DNA of 64,000 nt from Megaleporinus macrocephalus (taxonomy: Eukaryota > Chordata > Actinopteri > Characiformes > Anostomidae), in contig CM038716.1 of NCBI GenBank assembly GCA_021613375.1, positions 15,167,274-15,231,273 on the forward strand, in the 5' to 3' direction. The notes beneath the pieces are model-generated. The model saw only the letters and a program-made list of their open reading frames with translations, was not told the DNA's origin and made no database searches. Position numbers and translations under genes: made by a program. Below are positions 12,262 to 24,022 of the stretch, one piece after another. How positions within the stretch are numbered: position 1 is the stretch's first letter; each line of letters opens with the position of its first letter.

Positions 12262-12520
12262 GGCCATCGAGGAACTGACAGGGAGCCGGCGTGCAGCATA
12301 AACTGGGCTCGTCTCACGTCTGAGGCTTTGGGCTGTTGTCTGCCCTCCTCTCGCTACTGTTTTTCAATCCTTCCTTCCTTCCCTTTTCACATGAACGTTT
12401 ATGTTGACAGCTGAGCGCTGACGCATCCAGGGACCGCTGTAGGCGTTTCTTTCCCCACCCGTTCCGCGGCAAGCCACGCCCCCTGCGCTGGGATTGGCTG
12501 GTAGTTAATGATAACAAGCA
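12262..12520 (-). promoter_or_regulatory. sgsm2: sgsm2 promoter and 5' UTR region
   Basis: Directly upstream of the sgsm2 start, on the minus strand, the DNA becomes GC-richer with CpGs. It carries a GGGATTGGCTGG inverted CCAAT box and a CACGCCCCC GC-box-like site around 12474-12500. There is no TATA box at a sensible distance. This fits a CpG-type promoter. The transcription start is inferred, not seen. Confidence 0.5.
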
Positions 12521-12564
12521 ATAAGCCGATAAGAGATAAAAATAAACAGTCATAAATATAACTA

Positions 12565-12569
<5 letters not shown>

Positions 12570-12627
<58 letters not shown>
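12570..12627. repeat. (TA)n microsatellite
   Basis: About 29 uninterrupted TA dinucleotides lie just upstream of the sgsm2 promoter region. Confidence 0.95.
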
Positions 12628-12631
<4 letters not shown>

Positions 12632-12944
12632 CTTTAATGGTGTAGTTAGAGACAGACATGTTTTTAGGAAGATAATACAATTCTTTTAGAAAGTAAAATT
12701 ATAATTTAATGAAAGCTGTTATTATTTATTTATTTTCTAATTCAGTTCCTCTGTTGCACCTCATGATAAAACGTACACTGAAAAAATGGTAGGGTTGGCA
12801 ATGTGTTACAAATTCATGATCAGCATTGCAAATGAAGTCATTGTGATTAAACTAGCAGCCTATCCGGGCGCAGAAGGCGGGGCTTGTCGGAATATCGGTG
12901 TAAAAAAAAAAAAATCACGGACACTGAAACATCTTCAGCCCTCT

Positions 12945-13045
12945 CCTAATGACGTCACTCCGTGCAGCCCCGCCCACTGAGCGCTTCATCAATGAGACGT
13001 AGCGGCTTATTTATAGCTCCTCTTCACGCTGGAGAACTCAGCTGG
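12945..13045 (+). promoter_or_regulatory. CRE / GC box / TATA-like promoter block
   Basis: In plus-strand order: a full CRE palindrome TGACGTCA at 12950-12957, a GC box CCCCGCCC at about 12967, then TTATTTATAG near 13007, all within 65 bp. The order and spacing fit a plus-strand promoter firing near 13040. On the minus strand the same TATA-like site reads CTATAAATAAG, which is also a good TATA match, so direction is uncertain. No coding exon was found downstream, so a non-coding transcript or an alternative sgsm2 start are the options. Confidence 0.35.
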
Positions 13046-14199
13046 AGCTGCACATGATCTACTGAATCCACCACGTTTTCATAGCCCTTCAATTATTATA
13101 TGACGTTAAAAGAAGAGAAAAAAAAGAGACAGGCTGGGTGATGCAGGCTCTTTTGTCATACTCTGGACAATCTGGTGACCCCATTATTTCTGTACAATGA
13201 CTCTAAATATGCTCTTGAAAATGCTTATTTAGGGAAGATAACCGACTGTAATAACCCCACGCTGTTATAAATAACCCGGATTTAGTTTCATAAAGGTGGG
13301 CAACACAACACTTTAATTATTATTATTATTATTTAAACCATGCATTAATAAATACCATATCTAATTCACATTGCTCTTATTGGTGAAGGCTAAATGGTGC
13401 ATTGAAATGCAAATACAAGCTCATTAAAAAAAACAATGGAACCCCACAGACACGTATATTCAACATATTTAATCTCTTTAACAAATTCAGTACGTAAAGA
13501 GAAAAATATCAGAGCAGCTAATATGAAAGGCACAAACAGTGCTGTTAAATAGAAGATCTTAGGAAGAGTAAGAAAGGCTAGATATAATCAATCTATTAAC
13601 AAAATACACTGCATTTACCAGGAATTACAAGGACATAACTGGTTAAGGCAAAATCACATTCTGGATGCTCTTTTCACTCATTCAACTCCTTAGACCTCAT
13701 AACTTGCCTTCTGGCTCGCGGCTGTTTTGCATTTTCTAAAAAGACACAAGAAGTCAGATGCAGGCCTCTTAACATGTGACTCAGTAAAAGTCAAGGTGCT
13801 ATAAAGTCATCAACTTTTTCATGAAAGGCTCTCAATTCGTTTCTATTTAAAAATGTTTTAACATTTAAATATTGAGGTAAATAAATAAAGAGTAAAAAAA
13901 GAAGAGTTAGTGAACCTCCCTGTGCGTGTTCACATTGAAGGATTTCAATTTGGAAGCTAAAACCTGGAGCCTTTTCACAAAGCAGGATTTCTAGCTTTGA
14001 GACCGGTCTCAGATCAGTGTCTCACGCTCACCGGGCTGCAGCAGTATGGCAGCTTGTACTCCAGGGCTGGTCCGAGATTTAAGATTTTAGGTCTGTCGGA
14101 CAATCAGCTCTTCTCCGGTCACTTTTTTCCTCCATGATTATTGAGGCTTTCATCATCACAGGACAATATTAATATTTTATCAGAGGAATCTAAACTACA
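13046..14199. other. intergenic, no gene seen
   Basis: AT-rich sequence with a short (ATT)n at 13316-13332. I see no coding exon, RNA gene or transposon ends. This lies between sgsm2 and tnfaip1. Confidence 0.45.
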
Positions 14200-14772
14200 T
14201 ACAGTCACATTCAAACGTCTGGGCACGCTGGGTAATTTAGATGTTCTACTAGTTCTCTAAGCGGAAAACAAATGAACACATTCTCTACAGGAAACATTTA
14301 GCAATACACAATTACTGAGACCTGCTGAATTCAAACGGGTTGAAATGTGGACTGTGCAAACCTTATGGCACATTTGTGTTATATCATTGCTGTCCAAAAA
14401 AAAAGAATTAGTGTCTCTTTAAAAAAACGTCACAGGAGAGACCAGAAACTGTAATTACTTGTAAGCTAACAATGTTTTTGAATGCTTTTCCAAGTTATTT
14501 CTATTGGTCCATTAACCATGGATTTCTTTTTTTTTTTTTTGTTACACCATGTAAACTGCAGCTGCTGCGATCAAATGTTGTAGAAAAATAAAAAATTAAA
14601 TTACATGCTTTTCTTTGGACAGTGACGATATACTTTTTGTAGCAATATGTTAAACACAAACACAAAATTGTGCAAAAACTCTGGAGAAGCCACATTTTTA
14701 AACTTGTATTCCTCTAGAAATTCAACAAAACCTAATTTCCCAGGCATGTTCAAACTTTTGCATGTAACTGTA
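14200..14772. mobile_element. Tc1/mariner-like miniature element
   Basis: The left end reads TACAGTCACATTCAAACGTC and the right end, in reverse complement, TACAGTTACATGCAAAAGTT. This is an imperfect terminal inverted repeat with TA at both borders, as for Tc1/mariner-type insertions. No transposase coding is visible over 573 bp. The interior contains a TTTCTATTGGTCCATT core that is also found in elements with different ends elsewhere in the window. Confidence 0.65.
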
Positions 14773-15416
14773 GACATTACGAATATGAAGTGATCATTAA
14801 TCCAACCAGCACTAATGGAATAAGCTTTTTAGAAGCTTTACGTTCTTTACTTTCACTTTAGTTTTTTTATCGAGTACCTAAACCTGCGTTAACAGGGGAG
14901 CTGTGTTGTAAAACAAGTTAACCGCCATTCCATCTGTTAGGCTGTAACAGAAACCCTCTCTTTGTGTGAGAGACCCCTGATTTTTAAACATGGGATCCTG
15001 CTGTACTTTATTTACTTTAATCCTTGTTACAGCACAGCTTTAAAATCCACTGTCAAGGAAACTGTAAAGTTGACTGTACTTGATTATGACTCGATGTCCA
15101 GAGCTGGCGCGTTTTCATCAAAACACCTGAATAAAGTGAAACTGATTGCATTTCGGATTTCAGTCTTTCGACCAGATTGTCGGGACCACGCGAGCGTGTG
15201 ACGTGACGTGGCAGCGATTTAAACAGTGGTTAATAGTGTCTTAGCAGAGAGTTGCCGGTAGTGTGGTGTTTCTCACAGACGTTTGACCGTGGGCGAAAGC
15301 TCACACTTCCACGCTGTTCAGTAAGCTTGAGTAATTGTCGTCAGAAAATTGGCAGGTGTGCACCCTCCCACTTTTCAAACGCCCATACGATCCACTGCTT
15401 TCAGGATTTGTGTTAA

Positions 15417-16572
15417 CCCCTTAAACCCTGAGGACCTGTATACAAGACTTCAGTTCTCATAACTTATATATTAAATATACACAATTAAAAATGTGTCTTA
15501 AGATTAATATCTGAACAACAAGCCTCGAATTATAAGGTTCAAAACGATACTCCTTTAAAGTGAACAATCTGTTCAATTCCTGATCAATACTGGGACTACA
15601 CTGTAGACTGATTGAGTGCTTCTTTTGGAAGTCTTGTGTTTAAACAGTACAGAACACACACTCTCTGTGTCATCATGTACTGGATTCAGCTTGGACGAAT
15701 CAGAATGATTTGTGCCTCGGCGTACAGCATTACTGTCTGATGTTTTGTTCTCAAACTGAGAAACTGCTGACGTTAACCACCTGAAACAAATGTTTTAATA
15801 CTGAGGCAGTATTTAAGAGGTTTGCCGCAACTATAACACTACTTCACTTTTCAGTAGGAACTCACAGCGGCTCACTGAACTACATGACTGAATAGGCTAA
15901 ACTCAGTAGAAACCACTTTTTTCCTCACAATAAAAATCTTCAATGGCCAACGAACAACAAGCATCACTACAATATTTTACAGAAGAGAGCAAAAACAGCT
16001 TAACTTTTTAATGTATGCTAATGTAACAAGATTTCTATTGGTCCATTCATCACAATGTATAGCCCAGCCACTGTGTTCAAGTGATGCTGGGTGGGGGTGG
16101 GGGGGAGCAAGATACCTTTTTTTGGATAGCGTGGATATATGCAGTGCCCAGGACTAAAACTCAACAAATTTCACTCAGAACTGAGCTGTCAGTTCACACA
16201 GGATGATATATGAACGTTCCTGATACTGCAAGCCTATGTGACACTAATTTGGGGGAAATTTGGGGAACAATTCTAGTAAAAAAAAAATCGATTTTTCTGA
16301 TTAATACTGTGGCTGTGATTTAAATGAGATTATTTTCTATAAAGTAACCTCCAGCCTTTCCTTCCGCTCAGGAAGACCAGCGCATTGATTTTTTCCCCCC
16401 AGGCTTGAGGCTGCCAATTCACAACCTCTGTGTTATCAGGTTACATTTCCCAACTTTAAAGCTATAAAAACAATCGTTTAGAAAACAATGCAGCCTGACA
16501 GAGTTATTCTTAGACTATAGGAGCGCGCAACAGAGATCTGGACAAGGCAGCAGATCCTGACAGTTTAAGGGG
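15417..16572. mobile_element. piggyBac-like non-autonomous element with TTAA duplication
   Basis: TTAA (15413-15416) is followed by CCCCTTAAACCCTGAGG. The other end is CAGTTTAAGGGG followed by TTAA (16573-16576). CCC/GGG termini bordered by TTAA are the hallmark of piggyBac-type transposition, although other TTAA-targeting families exist. The 1156-bp body has no transposase frame. It sits about 300 bp beyond the tnfaip1 stop codon and is probably inside or just past its 3' UTR. Truncated relatives are seen near 26440-26704 and 53118. Confidence 0.6.
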
Positions 16573-16880
16573 TTAAGTGGAATTTAACTGATGAATCCTG
16601 TGAAGTATCAGCACAACTTGATACACCTGCCCAAACCACATGCAATCACAGAGAACAGTACGGGTGATTAACTGTTCTACCGTGTGGATCTGGATACAGA
16701 ATCCAAATATTCTTCCTCTGCATACCTCACACTCAACAATGCATCCTTAAAGCGCTCTGTTCAGAGCACAATGTGAGTGGTTAGTACACAGTGCAAGCTT
16801 TCGCCCACAGCCGGACGAAAATAGAGGCACAAGTGGAAAAGATATCTGGAAGAGCAAACATAACTCAGTCCTCCGCACGG

Positions 16881-19800
16881 TTAATGTCCGAGTGGTCTGT
16901 CATCGTAGGTGCTGTATCTCTTAATATGTATGCGCCGGACGCGCTCCCTCAGCTCCACTCCCTCGTCCTCCTCGCTGTGAGAGCAGCAGTGGGCACGGCG
17001 GCGTGTGGCCTCCAGTAAAGAGTTGTCTGGTATGGGAAGTGTCTCATAAAGCAGTGCATTCAGTGTCTCCTCGTAGATCCGGGCCTCCGGAAACTCCACC
17101 TAAAACAGATCAGCAAATCATAGCCGAGCACTGATCATTTCAATGCTGATACCGTTTAACCTCCAGGTGCAGGTCTATGCAGTGAACATGAGAACATTTA
17201 CTAAAGCCCCAACATCTCCTGACTCCTAAAGCCTTAAAAGAAACGTTTATTCTGATCAATATAGAATCACCGAGACAAGCAGTCACAGTTAATAATCAAT
17301 CAAACTGGCAGAAATCTCAGTGGACGTGTTGCCATACTGATAACTTGTTTGTTCACTGTAGCTATTGAAGCTGTTTAGTTGTTGTGCTTTCTCACAGTCC
17401 ATACAGTACACCAACACTTACGGTGTTATTAACAAACATTAAATAAACAAACATTACTAGGTGCAACCCTTAAAAGACGTTACTAACAAATAATCAGTCA
17501 AAAGATTAATTTATGACATTTATTGATGTGATCAGACCCATATCTGCCTTCATATACGTGGATTATAATTAATTTATTGCTTCAAAAATTGTGTGATTGT
17601 GAAAGAAAACTACTGTAGACTTTAATGACAACCAGCTAAAAATAACTGCAATTAGCTTTAATTATAGCAAGCAAGAATTATTTAATAATTCTGATAATAC
17701 TACCTCATAACATTCTTTTATAAAATTAACATCTGTGATAAGTATCCTTCAAAACAGCAAAAAAGAGACACCAATTAATGAGTCTTACATACAGCTGCAT
17801 TTTCTAATCAAGTCACTTTCTGATGAACCTGATTTTGTTTTGACTCATCCTTTTACATAATCCTATTAGAAGGCATGAATAATATCTGTGATGCACTGAA
17901 GTGGACTGCCACCCAAACTGTTACCTACAAAGAATAATCCAACAATAATTCTTTTTTCCAACACTTACTAAAAATGGATTCAGCAGGATCCTCCAACAAA
18001 AGAACAATGGATTAAAACTGTCTATAAAATGTGTGCAATGGAGAAGATTACATTTATGTTACAATTAAGGATGGATTATTTTTGAAAATACTGGGAAAAG
18101 TGGATTCTAATCTACCATGGTGTTGTGCGATATCGACCAAAAATTATATCTGTATATATTCTGTAATTTTGTCGATTAGGAGGGGGTGCCAGACAGCTCA
18201 GCTGATTTAGGTCTGCCTTGGACAGTGCGCTCCCCAAGCTTTCTATACTCCTTATACTTTGTGCTGGGAGATGATAGAATAGGTTGTTGAGTGATCTTTA
18301 ACGGCGGCTTTCTTATAAGGTCTGCAAACTACGTCTTCTGGGCAACGTCAGTCTTTTCAGGTCCAAACCAGATCCACATGAGTGAAGATGATCCTCGCCT
18401 AGAGGTTAATCTAAGGCCGTAGACTGCGAGGCTGGCAAAGTCTTGAGTTTCTTCATTTGGCCCAGTGTGTTCACTCATTTTCAGCTCTAGGTGTGTTGTT
18501 TAGGCAACTCTGCTAGCTTTAGCCTATGCTAGCACACAGAAGGGGCACTCTGTGTGCACTCGCAGCAGCCTGTACTAGAGCACGTGGAGTCGAGGCTTTC
18601 TGACTGTTGTCTTTTCCCAGTCAGTAGCGTACTCGAAAACATCAGCTTGTGCATCGTAAACACTGGAATTAAGATATTATTCTAGACGATATATATCACA
18701 CACACATAATCTACCCTATGACTGAAACGGCATGAGACCAAAATGAAGCACTGTGTACTACTGTACAATCTGCTAAAAGCCATAAATGCAAATGAATGTT
18801 GACTCTGAAATGTCCTTGTACATATGGGTGTATTAAGTTGGATTATGTTGAGCCTACTAGACAGCAATGGTTCACAGATATTTCATCCTGTGTTTTTTTT
18901 TTTTTTTTTCTCCTCTTCCCTTTACCAGTTTTGTGGATTTATAAATAAAGTGTTGTTATGTAACTCACTAAGCTGGTAATTAAGGCACATTGAGCCATGT
19001 GAGCCAGTATTTATAAATGTACACAAAAAAAGAAAAAAAAAGAAAAAAACAGAAAAAAACATCTGCTTCAGCACACAAAGCTGAAAACGCTGCAGAGAGC
19101 GATGCAATGTTAACTGACTCACTCATAGCTGACCCCAAACAATTAGGTATTCAAAACACAGTACTGGCTATACACAATGGGCACTTGACTGGTGCACTGA
19201 CAGCTGTTTTTATGGACAGATGTTCATTCATCATCTGTTTACCGAGCTGTGTATAGGACAAAAATTAACCAGTCGCCACTTATACGCCACTTAGATAACA
19301 CAGAGCCACAAGCCCAAATTTAGCAAAAGATAAATCAATGACAAAGTGTTGTTGTTAAAGCACTTTCTTGATTTTATACCCAACTTTAATGAAGTGAAAT
19401 AACTAAATGCTTGCAAAGCCCTAAGCTTACCATTAACATTTGACAATTTTTATAGCAAAAAACATTTTTAACTGAACATAACTCCAACATTGTATGGTAC
19501 ATACCTTGGTCTGTTTTTTCTCAGTAGCATAAACAATGGATGTGCAGCAAACTTCTGCTAACTTGCGGCCCTGCCCGTAGAAAGACCAGCAACAAATCTC
19601 GTCTCCAATTACATCCTTCATGAACAGCACGCGTCCATTGTAGCTCAAGGACAGTTTCTCAAACAGCTCGATGTTCTTCAGCAAGTTGTCATCAGAGTTG
19701 CTTTCAAAAACAGAAAGACAGTTCAAACTAAGGAAACAAGGTCTCAATGAAAGAAACACTTTAGTGTCACATCTGAACCAGTACTTAAAATGTGTATATG

Positions 19801-20581
19801 CTTCCGATAACTCATATTTACCTGGTATAGGAATACTTGTTGTTGCCTCGATTGTAGAGTAGCTTCACTACAGGCTGGTACACAAAAACAGAATAATAGA
19901 AAGTTGTGCTCAAGAACAAAAATAATTAAATATATATATTCATTAATTAATTTTAGAGATTATTTTAGAGACTGCTGTGAGCAGAACCTCACCCTTGTAC
20001 AGCCCTGTATTAATCTCTCCTCTTCTTTTGGGGAGGTGATGATGGGGATAACACACAAAGCCTTCTGTTGATTATCCTGTGAATGGAAAAAAAAACTCAG
20101 TAAACTACAAATGAGCATGATCAATAAACTAGACTAGCACTTACTGCTGCTCATAACCTATTCAAGGTCATTTGCATCAATCAGAAGTTAAATGAGACCA
20201 GGCAAAGTAACTGCTGACCATATGAGCTCAGAACTGCATATAATAGACATCTAGAGTCACATGATTCAAAGCTGGCTTCCTCTATAAGAAAGCTAGCTTT
20301 AGTAAATCTGTGGTAAACAGAAGTCTCTCATGAGTGACCAGTGTTCTCCCGTATACATTTTAGTTTTAAACCTCGACTTTTCTAAAACACCAACTTTTGC
20401 CCAAGCTAGAGCCCAAAGAACCATTACCACATTAAACAAAGTTTACTGGGTTGTGTGGGGTGTTCTGGATAGGCTGACAGTCTTACATACTATACCTTAA
20501 AACAATATTCATATGATGGCTGCTTAATAACCTTATATTTTAGAGAATCTAACAGCATTCTAAGAAAAAAAAAAATAAAAA

Positions 20582-20672
<91 letters not shown>

Positions 20673-22365
20673 ACTGTAAAACTTACTGATTCTGGAACAG
20701 TTTGTTTACCACAGGATGTGATAGCAGCAATTAAAAAAATAATAATAATAATTTTCATCAAATAACAAAAAACTGTTCAAACCCTGTAGTCACTAAACCT
20801 ACAGAATGATGACATGAGATCATAAGTCTACATAAGTCTAGAACAGTTTCGTTGCAAAACACATTATAGACCACTTTAAAGAACTTTCTTGATGTGTGTT
20901 GTTGGACATGAGCTTTACACATACAAGAAATATTAGTGCTATATTCTTATTAGTGCCACATTTATTAGACAAATGTGTTTTCCCTTAAATTACAGCTGTT
21001 ATTCTTTTCATAATGTTAATAGATATAAAAATAATACAACCTTATATATAATATTTTGAAACTATTCAGTGTGTTCAACACATAGGTCATACTTTGGTGT
21101 TATATAAACACCCAGCAAAGGAGAGTACAGAGAAATATTTTTACAAGTGGGTGTGGAGGAGGAGAGACTCACAGCTCTGGTTCCCTGATATGAGCAAATT
21201 CACAGAGAAAGGCTTTGCGCTCATTAAGCTAACTCAAAATAACCACCAAAATATAGTCATAAGAAATAACTGTATTTCAGAGAAGTGCATTTCTCTAAAA
21301 TACATCAACCAATGAAATTTAATTAAAAGTGTAGTCCTTGTTTTTGTGTTATATGTTAGTTTTTCATTTCGTTTTTGTGTTATATGTTTATTTTTTTATT
21401 TTGTTTTTGTGTTATATGTTAGTTTTTCATTTCGTTTTTGTGTTATATGTTTATTTTTTTATTTTGTTTTTGTGTTATATGTTAGTTTTTCATTTCGTTT
21501 TTGTGTTATATGTTTATTTTTTTATTTTGTTTTTGTGTTATATGTTAGTTTTTCATTTCGTTTTTGTGTTATATGTTTATTTTTTTATTTTGTTTTTGTG
21601 TTATATGTTTATTTTTTATTTTGTTTTTGTGTTATGTTGTATTTATATTTTAGAGTTACATTCCACCTCAGCATAAAAGCATACATCAAATCTATGTTGG
21701 GAAACAGTGTTTAATGGTCTTTAGCCTTTAAAGTCCTTCGGGCCAACAAGGTTTCACTAACCTGAAGGGCATGCTGACACAAGTCTATCAATCCCTGGAT
21801 ATGATAGTACTTGGCTTCGGCCAAAAGCTCCATGATGCCCTGTTTGCTCTTGGGCAAGATCAGATTTCCATCCCTCAGGTAGCTAAGTATTGACCCAAAG
21901 TGCTTCCCGCAGCGGTCTATCAGAATCCAACCTGTAAGAAACACAACTCGTTTAGACCACAAACACCTACATTAGAACCAGGTGTGCCAAAACTAGGCCA
22001 AAATACAACTGTGAGATTTCATGACCTACTGAACTGTTTCCTATAGCGCTGATATTTGAATCAACTGAAAATCAGCCTTAATAAAACTGAATCTCTGGTC
22101 AACAGCACTCTGTCTAACATTCACCTTCTTTGTCTGTGAAAACCTCCGTCTTGCCACTGAACATTGACTTTAGCAGGCTGTCCTGTTGTGTCAGCACCTG
22201 CACGGTGGAATAGTGCAGGACCCCGCCGACGTTGAGCCGCACGTACTTGTTTCCCACAGCACCACGCTGGCTGCATGTCTTGGTCTTATGACAGGTCACA
22301 GGAGAAACTGACACAATGGGAGTGACCTGAAGGGAACGCTGGTGCAGGCAGCTCTCTCCCGACAT
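16881..22365 (-). CDS. tnfaip1: TNFAIP1 / BACURD2-type BTB adaptor for cullin-3
   Basis: Six coding exons join in frame: 22365-22125, 21931-21762, 20076-19993, 19874-19822, 19700-19505 and 17099-16881 (stop at 16883-16881), giving 320 codons. All boundaries are GT-AG and phases close. The N-terminus starts MSGESCL, like TNFAIP1. Residues about 40-140 form the BTB/T1 domain ([10 protein letters not shown], then [12 protein letters not shown]). The C-terminal half has [20 protein letters not shown] and [19 protein letters not shown], diagnostic of the KCTD10/KCTD13/TNFAIP1 family. The C-terminal [12 protein letters not shown] favours TNFAIP1 over the two paralogues. Family role: an adaptor bringing RhoA to cullin-3 ubiquitin ligase, thereby affecting the actin cytoskeleton, with reported links to PCNA and DNA polymerase delta. 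The segment before the BTB domain looks somewhat longer and more divergent than in mammals, and a teleost duplicate cannot be excluded. It is divergent from timm50. Confidence 0.9.
18116..18690. repeat. interspersed repeat with GATATCGACC / GATATATATC ends
   Basis: Within tnfaip1 intron 5, the segment begins with GTGTTGTGCGATATCGACC and an AT-rich TATATCTGTATATATTCTG stretch, of a type common in fish interspersed repeats. It ends near ATTCTAGACGATATATATC. Its interior is GC-richer and has no long open frame. Borders are approximate. Confidence 0.35.
20591..20669. repeat. (TA)n microsatellite
   Basis: About 40 TA dinucleotides in tnfaip1 intron 2, preceded by an A-rich run. Minus-strand open frames over it are repeat artefacts. 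Confidence 0.95.
21336..21640. repeat. 63-bp dimeric minisatellite
   Basis: Alternating units of about 31 bp (TTTTTGTGTTATATGTTAG followed by a CATTTC end) and 32 bp (same start, TTTATTTTTTTATTTT end) form a 63-bp higher-order repeat, with about four and a half copies. Because 63 is divisible by three, the array stays open in two plus-strand frames and mimics a hydrophobic repeat protein. It lies about 120 bp past tnfaip1 exon 2, inside intron 2. Confidence 0.9.
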
Positions 22366-22470
22366 GTCCCTCTGGAGGTAGATGACCACCCTGCACACAG
22401 TTGGCTTGATGTCCCCCGCCGTGGTGAATGGTGGCTGGGGAAGCTGCCTGGGCAAGCAAACTCCTCTTCT

Positions 22471-22476
22471 TCACAT
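22471..22476 (-). promoter_or_regulatory. minimal start-stop upstream ORF before tnfaip1
   Basis: If the exon holding the tnfaip1 start begins at the TTATTAAAG acceptor (exon from 22478), the first ATG of that exon is ATGTGA, a start codon followed directly by a stop, about 105 nt before the true ATG at 22365. Minimal uORFs of this kind can pause ribosomes and lower translation of the main frame. The acceptor choice is inferred. A second acceptor-like CCCAGGCAG downstream would remove the uORF. Confidence 0.35.
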
Positions 22477-22699
22477 ATCTTTAATAAATAAAACAGAGAG
22501 ATTTACTTTACAGACACCTCAAAAGGAAATATGGGACAGAAGTTAAAGTAGACTCATTTATTTCGTCTGTCCACAGATCACTGCAGTATGATCAGATACC
22601 CATACACAACAGCAGCCACCCAGAAAGTAAGAGCTCTCTCACTTTTTGCACAGAACCTGAGACTGATTGCAGGCTGAATTGATTAAGCACATCAAAGGG

Positions 22700-22745
22700 T
22701 GGATGGATAGATGCTTTATTGATCCCAGAGGCAAGAGGGAACCAC
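22700..22745 (-). mobile_element. retrotransposon 3' tail fragment
   Basis: The plus-strand text GGATAGATGCTTTATTGATC is the reverse of the common fish retrotransposon 3' end, GATCAATAAAGCATCTATCC. Only the tail is recognisable. It lies in the intron upstream of the first tnfaip1 coding exon. Confidence 0.45.
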
Positions 22746-23577
22746 ACACAGCCTGTTTTATTATTTTTTTTTAATGTAATTACATCAGAGGGAACATTAT
22801 ATAGACATGCCTATTTGATGGCAGAAGACAGAATGTTAAAACAGATAAGGTCTACATATAATTTCTGCTAAAACTCTAAATTCACTGATACGGAAACTTA
22901 AGGCTGATGCCCACATCTGTTATTTTTCACAACGATATCTTTAGATGCCAAAGGTGATGCCAGTGGTCTAAAATGCAGAAACTTGGACCACATCTTCTTG
23001 GATTATGACTAGCCACACTTCCTTTCAGACACTTGAGCTACGTTCAGACTACAGACAAATCAGATTTGTATCTCAGGTCAGATCTTTTGATTACTAATAC
23101 TGTTATTTGTGTGTCACAAACCTATCTGCATGGCTTGCTGTAGTAACAACACAGGTGTCAGTAACAATCTAACAAATCTCAACATTTCCATTGCGAGTAA
23201 CAATAACGGCTCTAGGAAAGACGACTTCAGCGTCCAGCCTCTCCGGACTGAGATAAATCTGTAAAATTCTAATGGAATTGCAATTTAAACCATCAGCAAA
23301 TGCTGTTTTTATCCAATTTGACAATTTCATCCAGGTTTTTTACTGTCCAAACTATCAAAAATCCATCTGCATACAATGTGGATATGTCAAAAATCAGACC
23401 TGGGCTGGCAGTCTGAACAAGGCCTTAGCGCGGAGCTGTTTTCTCACAGAAGAAGCATGAACAGTTCTTAAGTTGGAATGGAGCTTGATTTTCTCGTTTC
23501 TCTCAAAGATTTAGTTGGGAATAGGCATTCTTTGGAAATAGGCATGAGAGGCACAAACTAGTTGCATATTTTAAATC

Positions 23578-23753
23578 CAGAGCCCTGAAATCTAAAGAGC
23601 TAGCTCATAATCTTGGTGTGCTGTTAGACTCTGATCTCAGATTTAGAAGTCATGTTAAAGCCGTTACCAAATCAGCATTTCATCAGCTTAAAAACATCAA
23701 CAGGATTTTCTGTCTAAACCAGACCTGGAGAAACTCATCCATGCCTTTATTTA
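23578..23753 (+). mobile_element. CR1/L2-type LINE reverse-transcriptase fragment
   Basis: The plus strand codes for a peptide with AHNLGVLLDSDLRFRSHVKA followed by VTKSAFHQLKNI. This is the conserved region C-terminal to the reverse transcriptase core of CR1/L2-clade LINEs. The fragment is about 60 codons, truncated at both ends, in the tnfaip1 5' UTR intron. Confidence 0.75.
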
Positions 23754-24022
23754 TTATTTAATATCCACAGAAATGAATAACGCTTAAAGGCTGGTCTAAT
23801 GTTTATTGCACTGCACTTTAACAATTATCATTGCAGGCTTAATACAGATAATAGCGAGTAAGCATTACATTGCCATTCTTTAATACGACAACTGTCTTCA
23901 GTAATTTAAAGGTGATGCAAAAGAGTTGTGACACTGCAAACACTCACACTGAACTGTAAATGTGTTGCTTCAAACTCAGAAACTGCATGTTGTTTATGGC
24001 TGTTGTTTATAAAAGAGCCTAA

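Noticed and set aside
16791..17018. Plus-strand 75-codon frame opposite tnfaip1 exon 6
   Set aside because: It is an antisense shadow of the tnfaip1 last coding exon.
21338..21714. Two long hydrophobic repeat 'proteins' on the plus strand
   Set aside because: They are translations of the 63-bp minisatellite in alternative frames.
22286..22474. Minus-strand frame beginning KKRSLLAQAASP upstream of tnfaip1
   Set aside because: It begins at a GTG, not an ATG, and is in another frame from the BTB coding exon. The first in-frame ATG giving the TNFAIP1-like N-terminus is at 22365.
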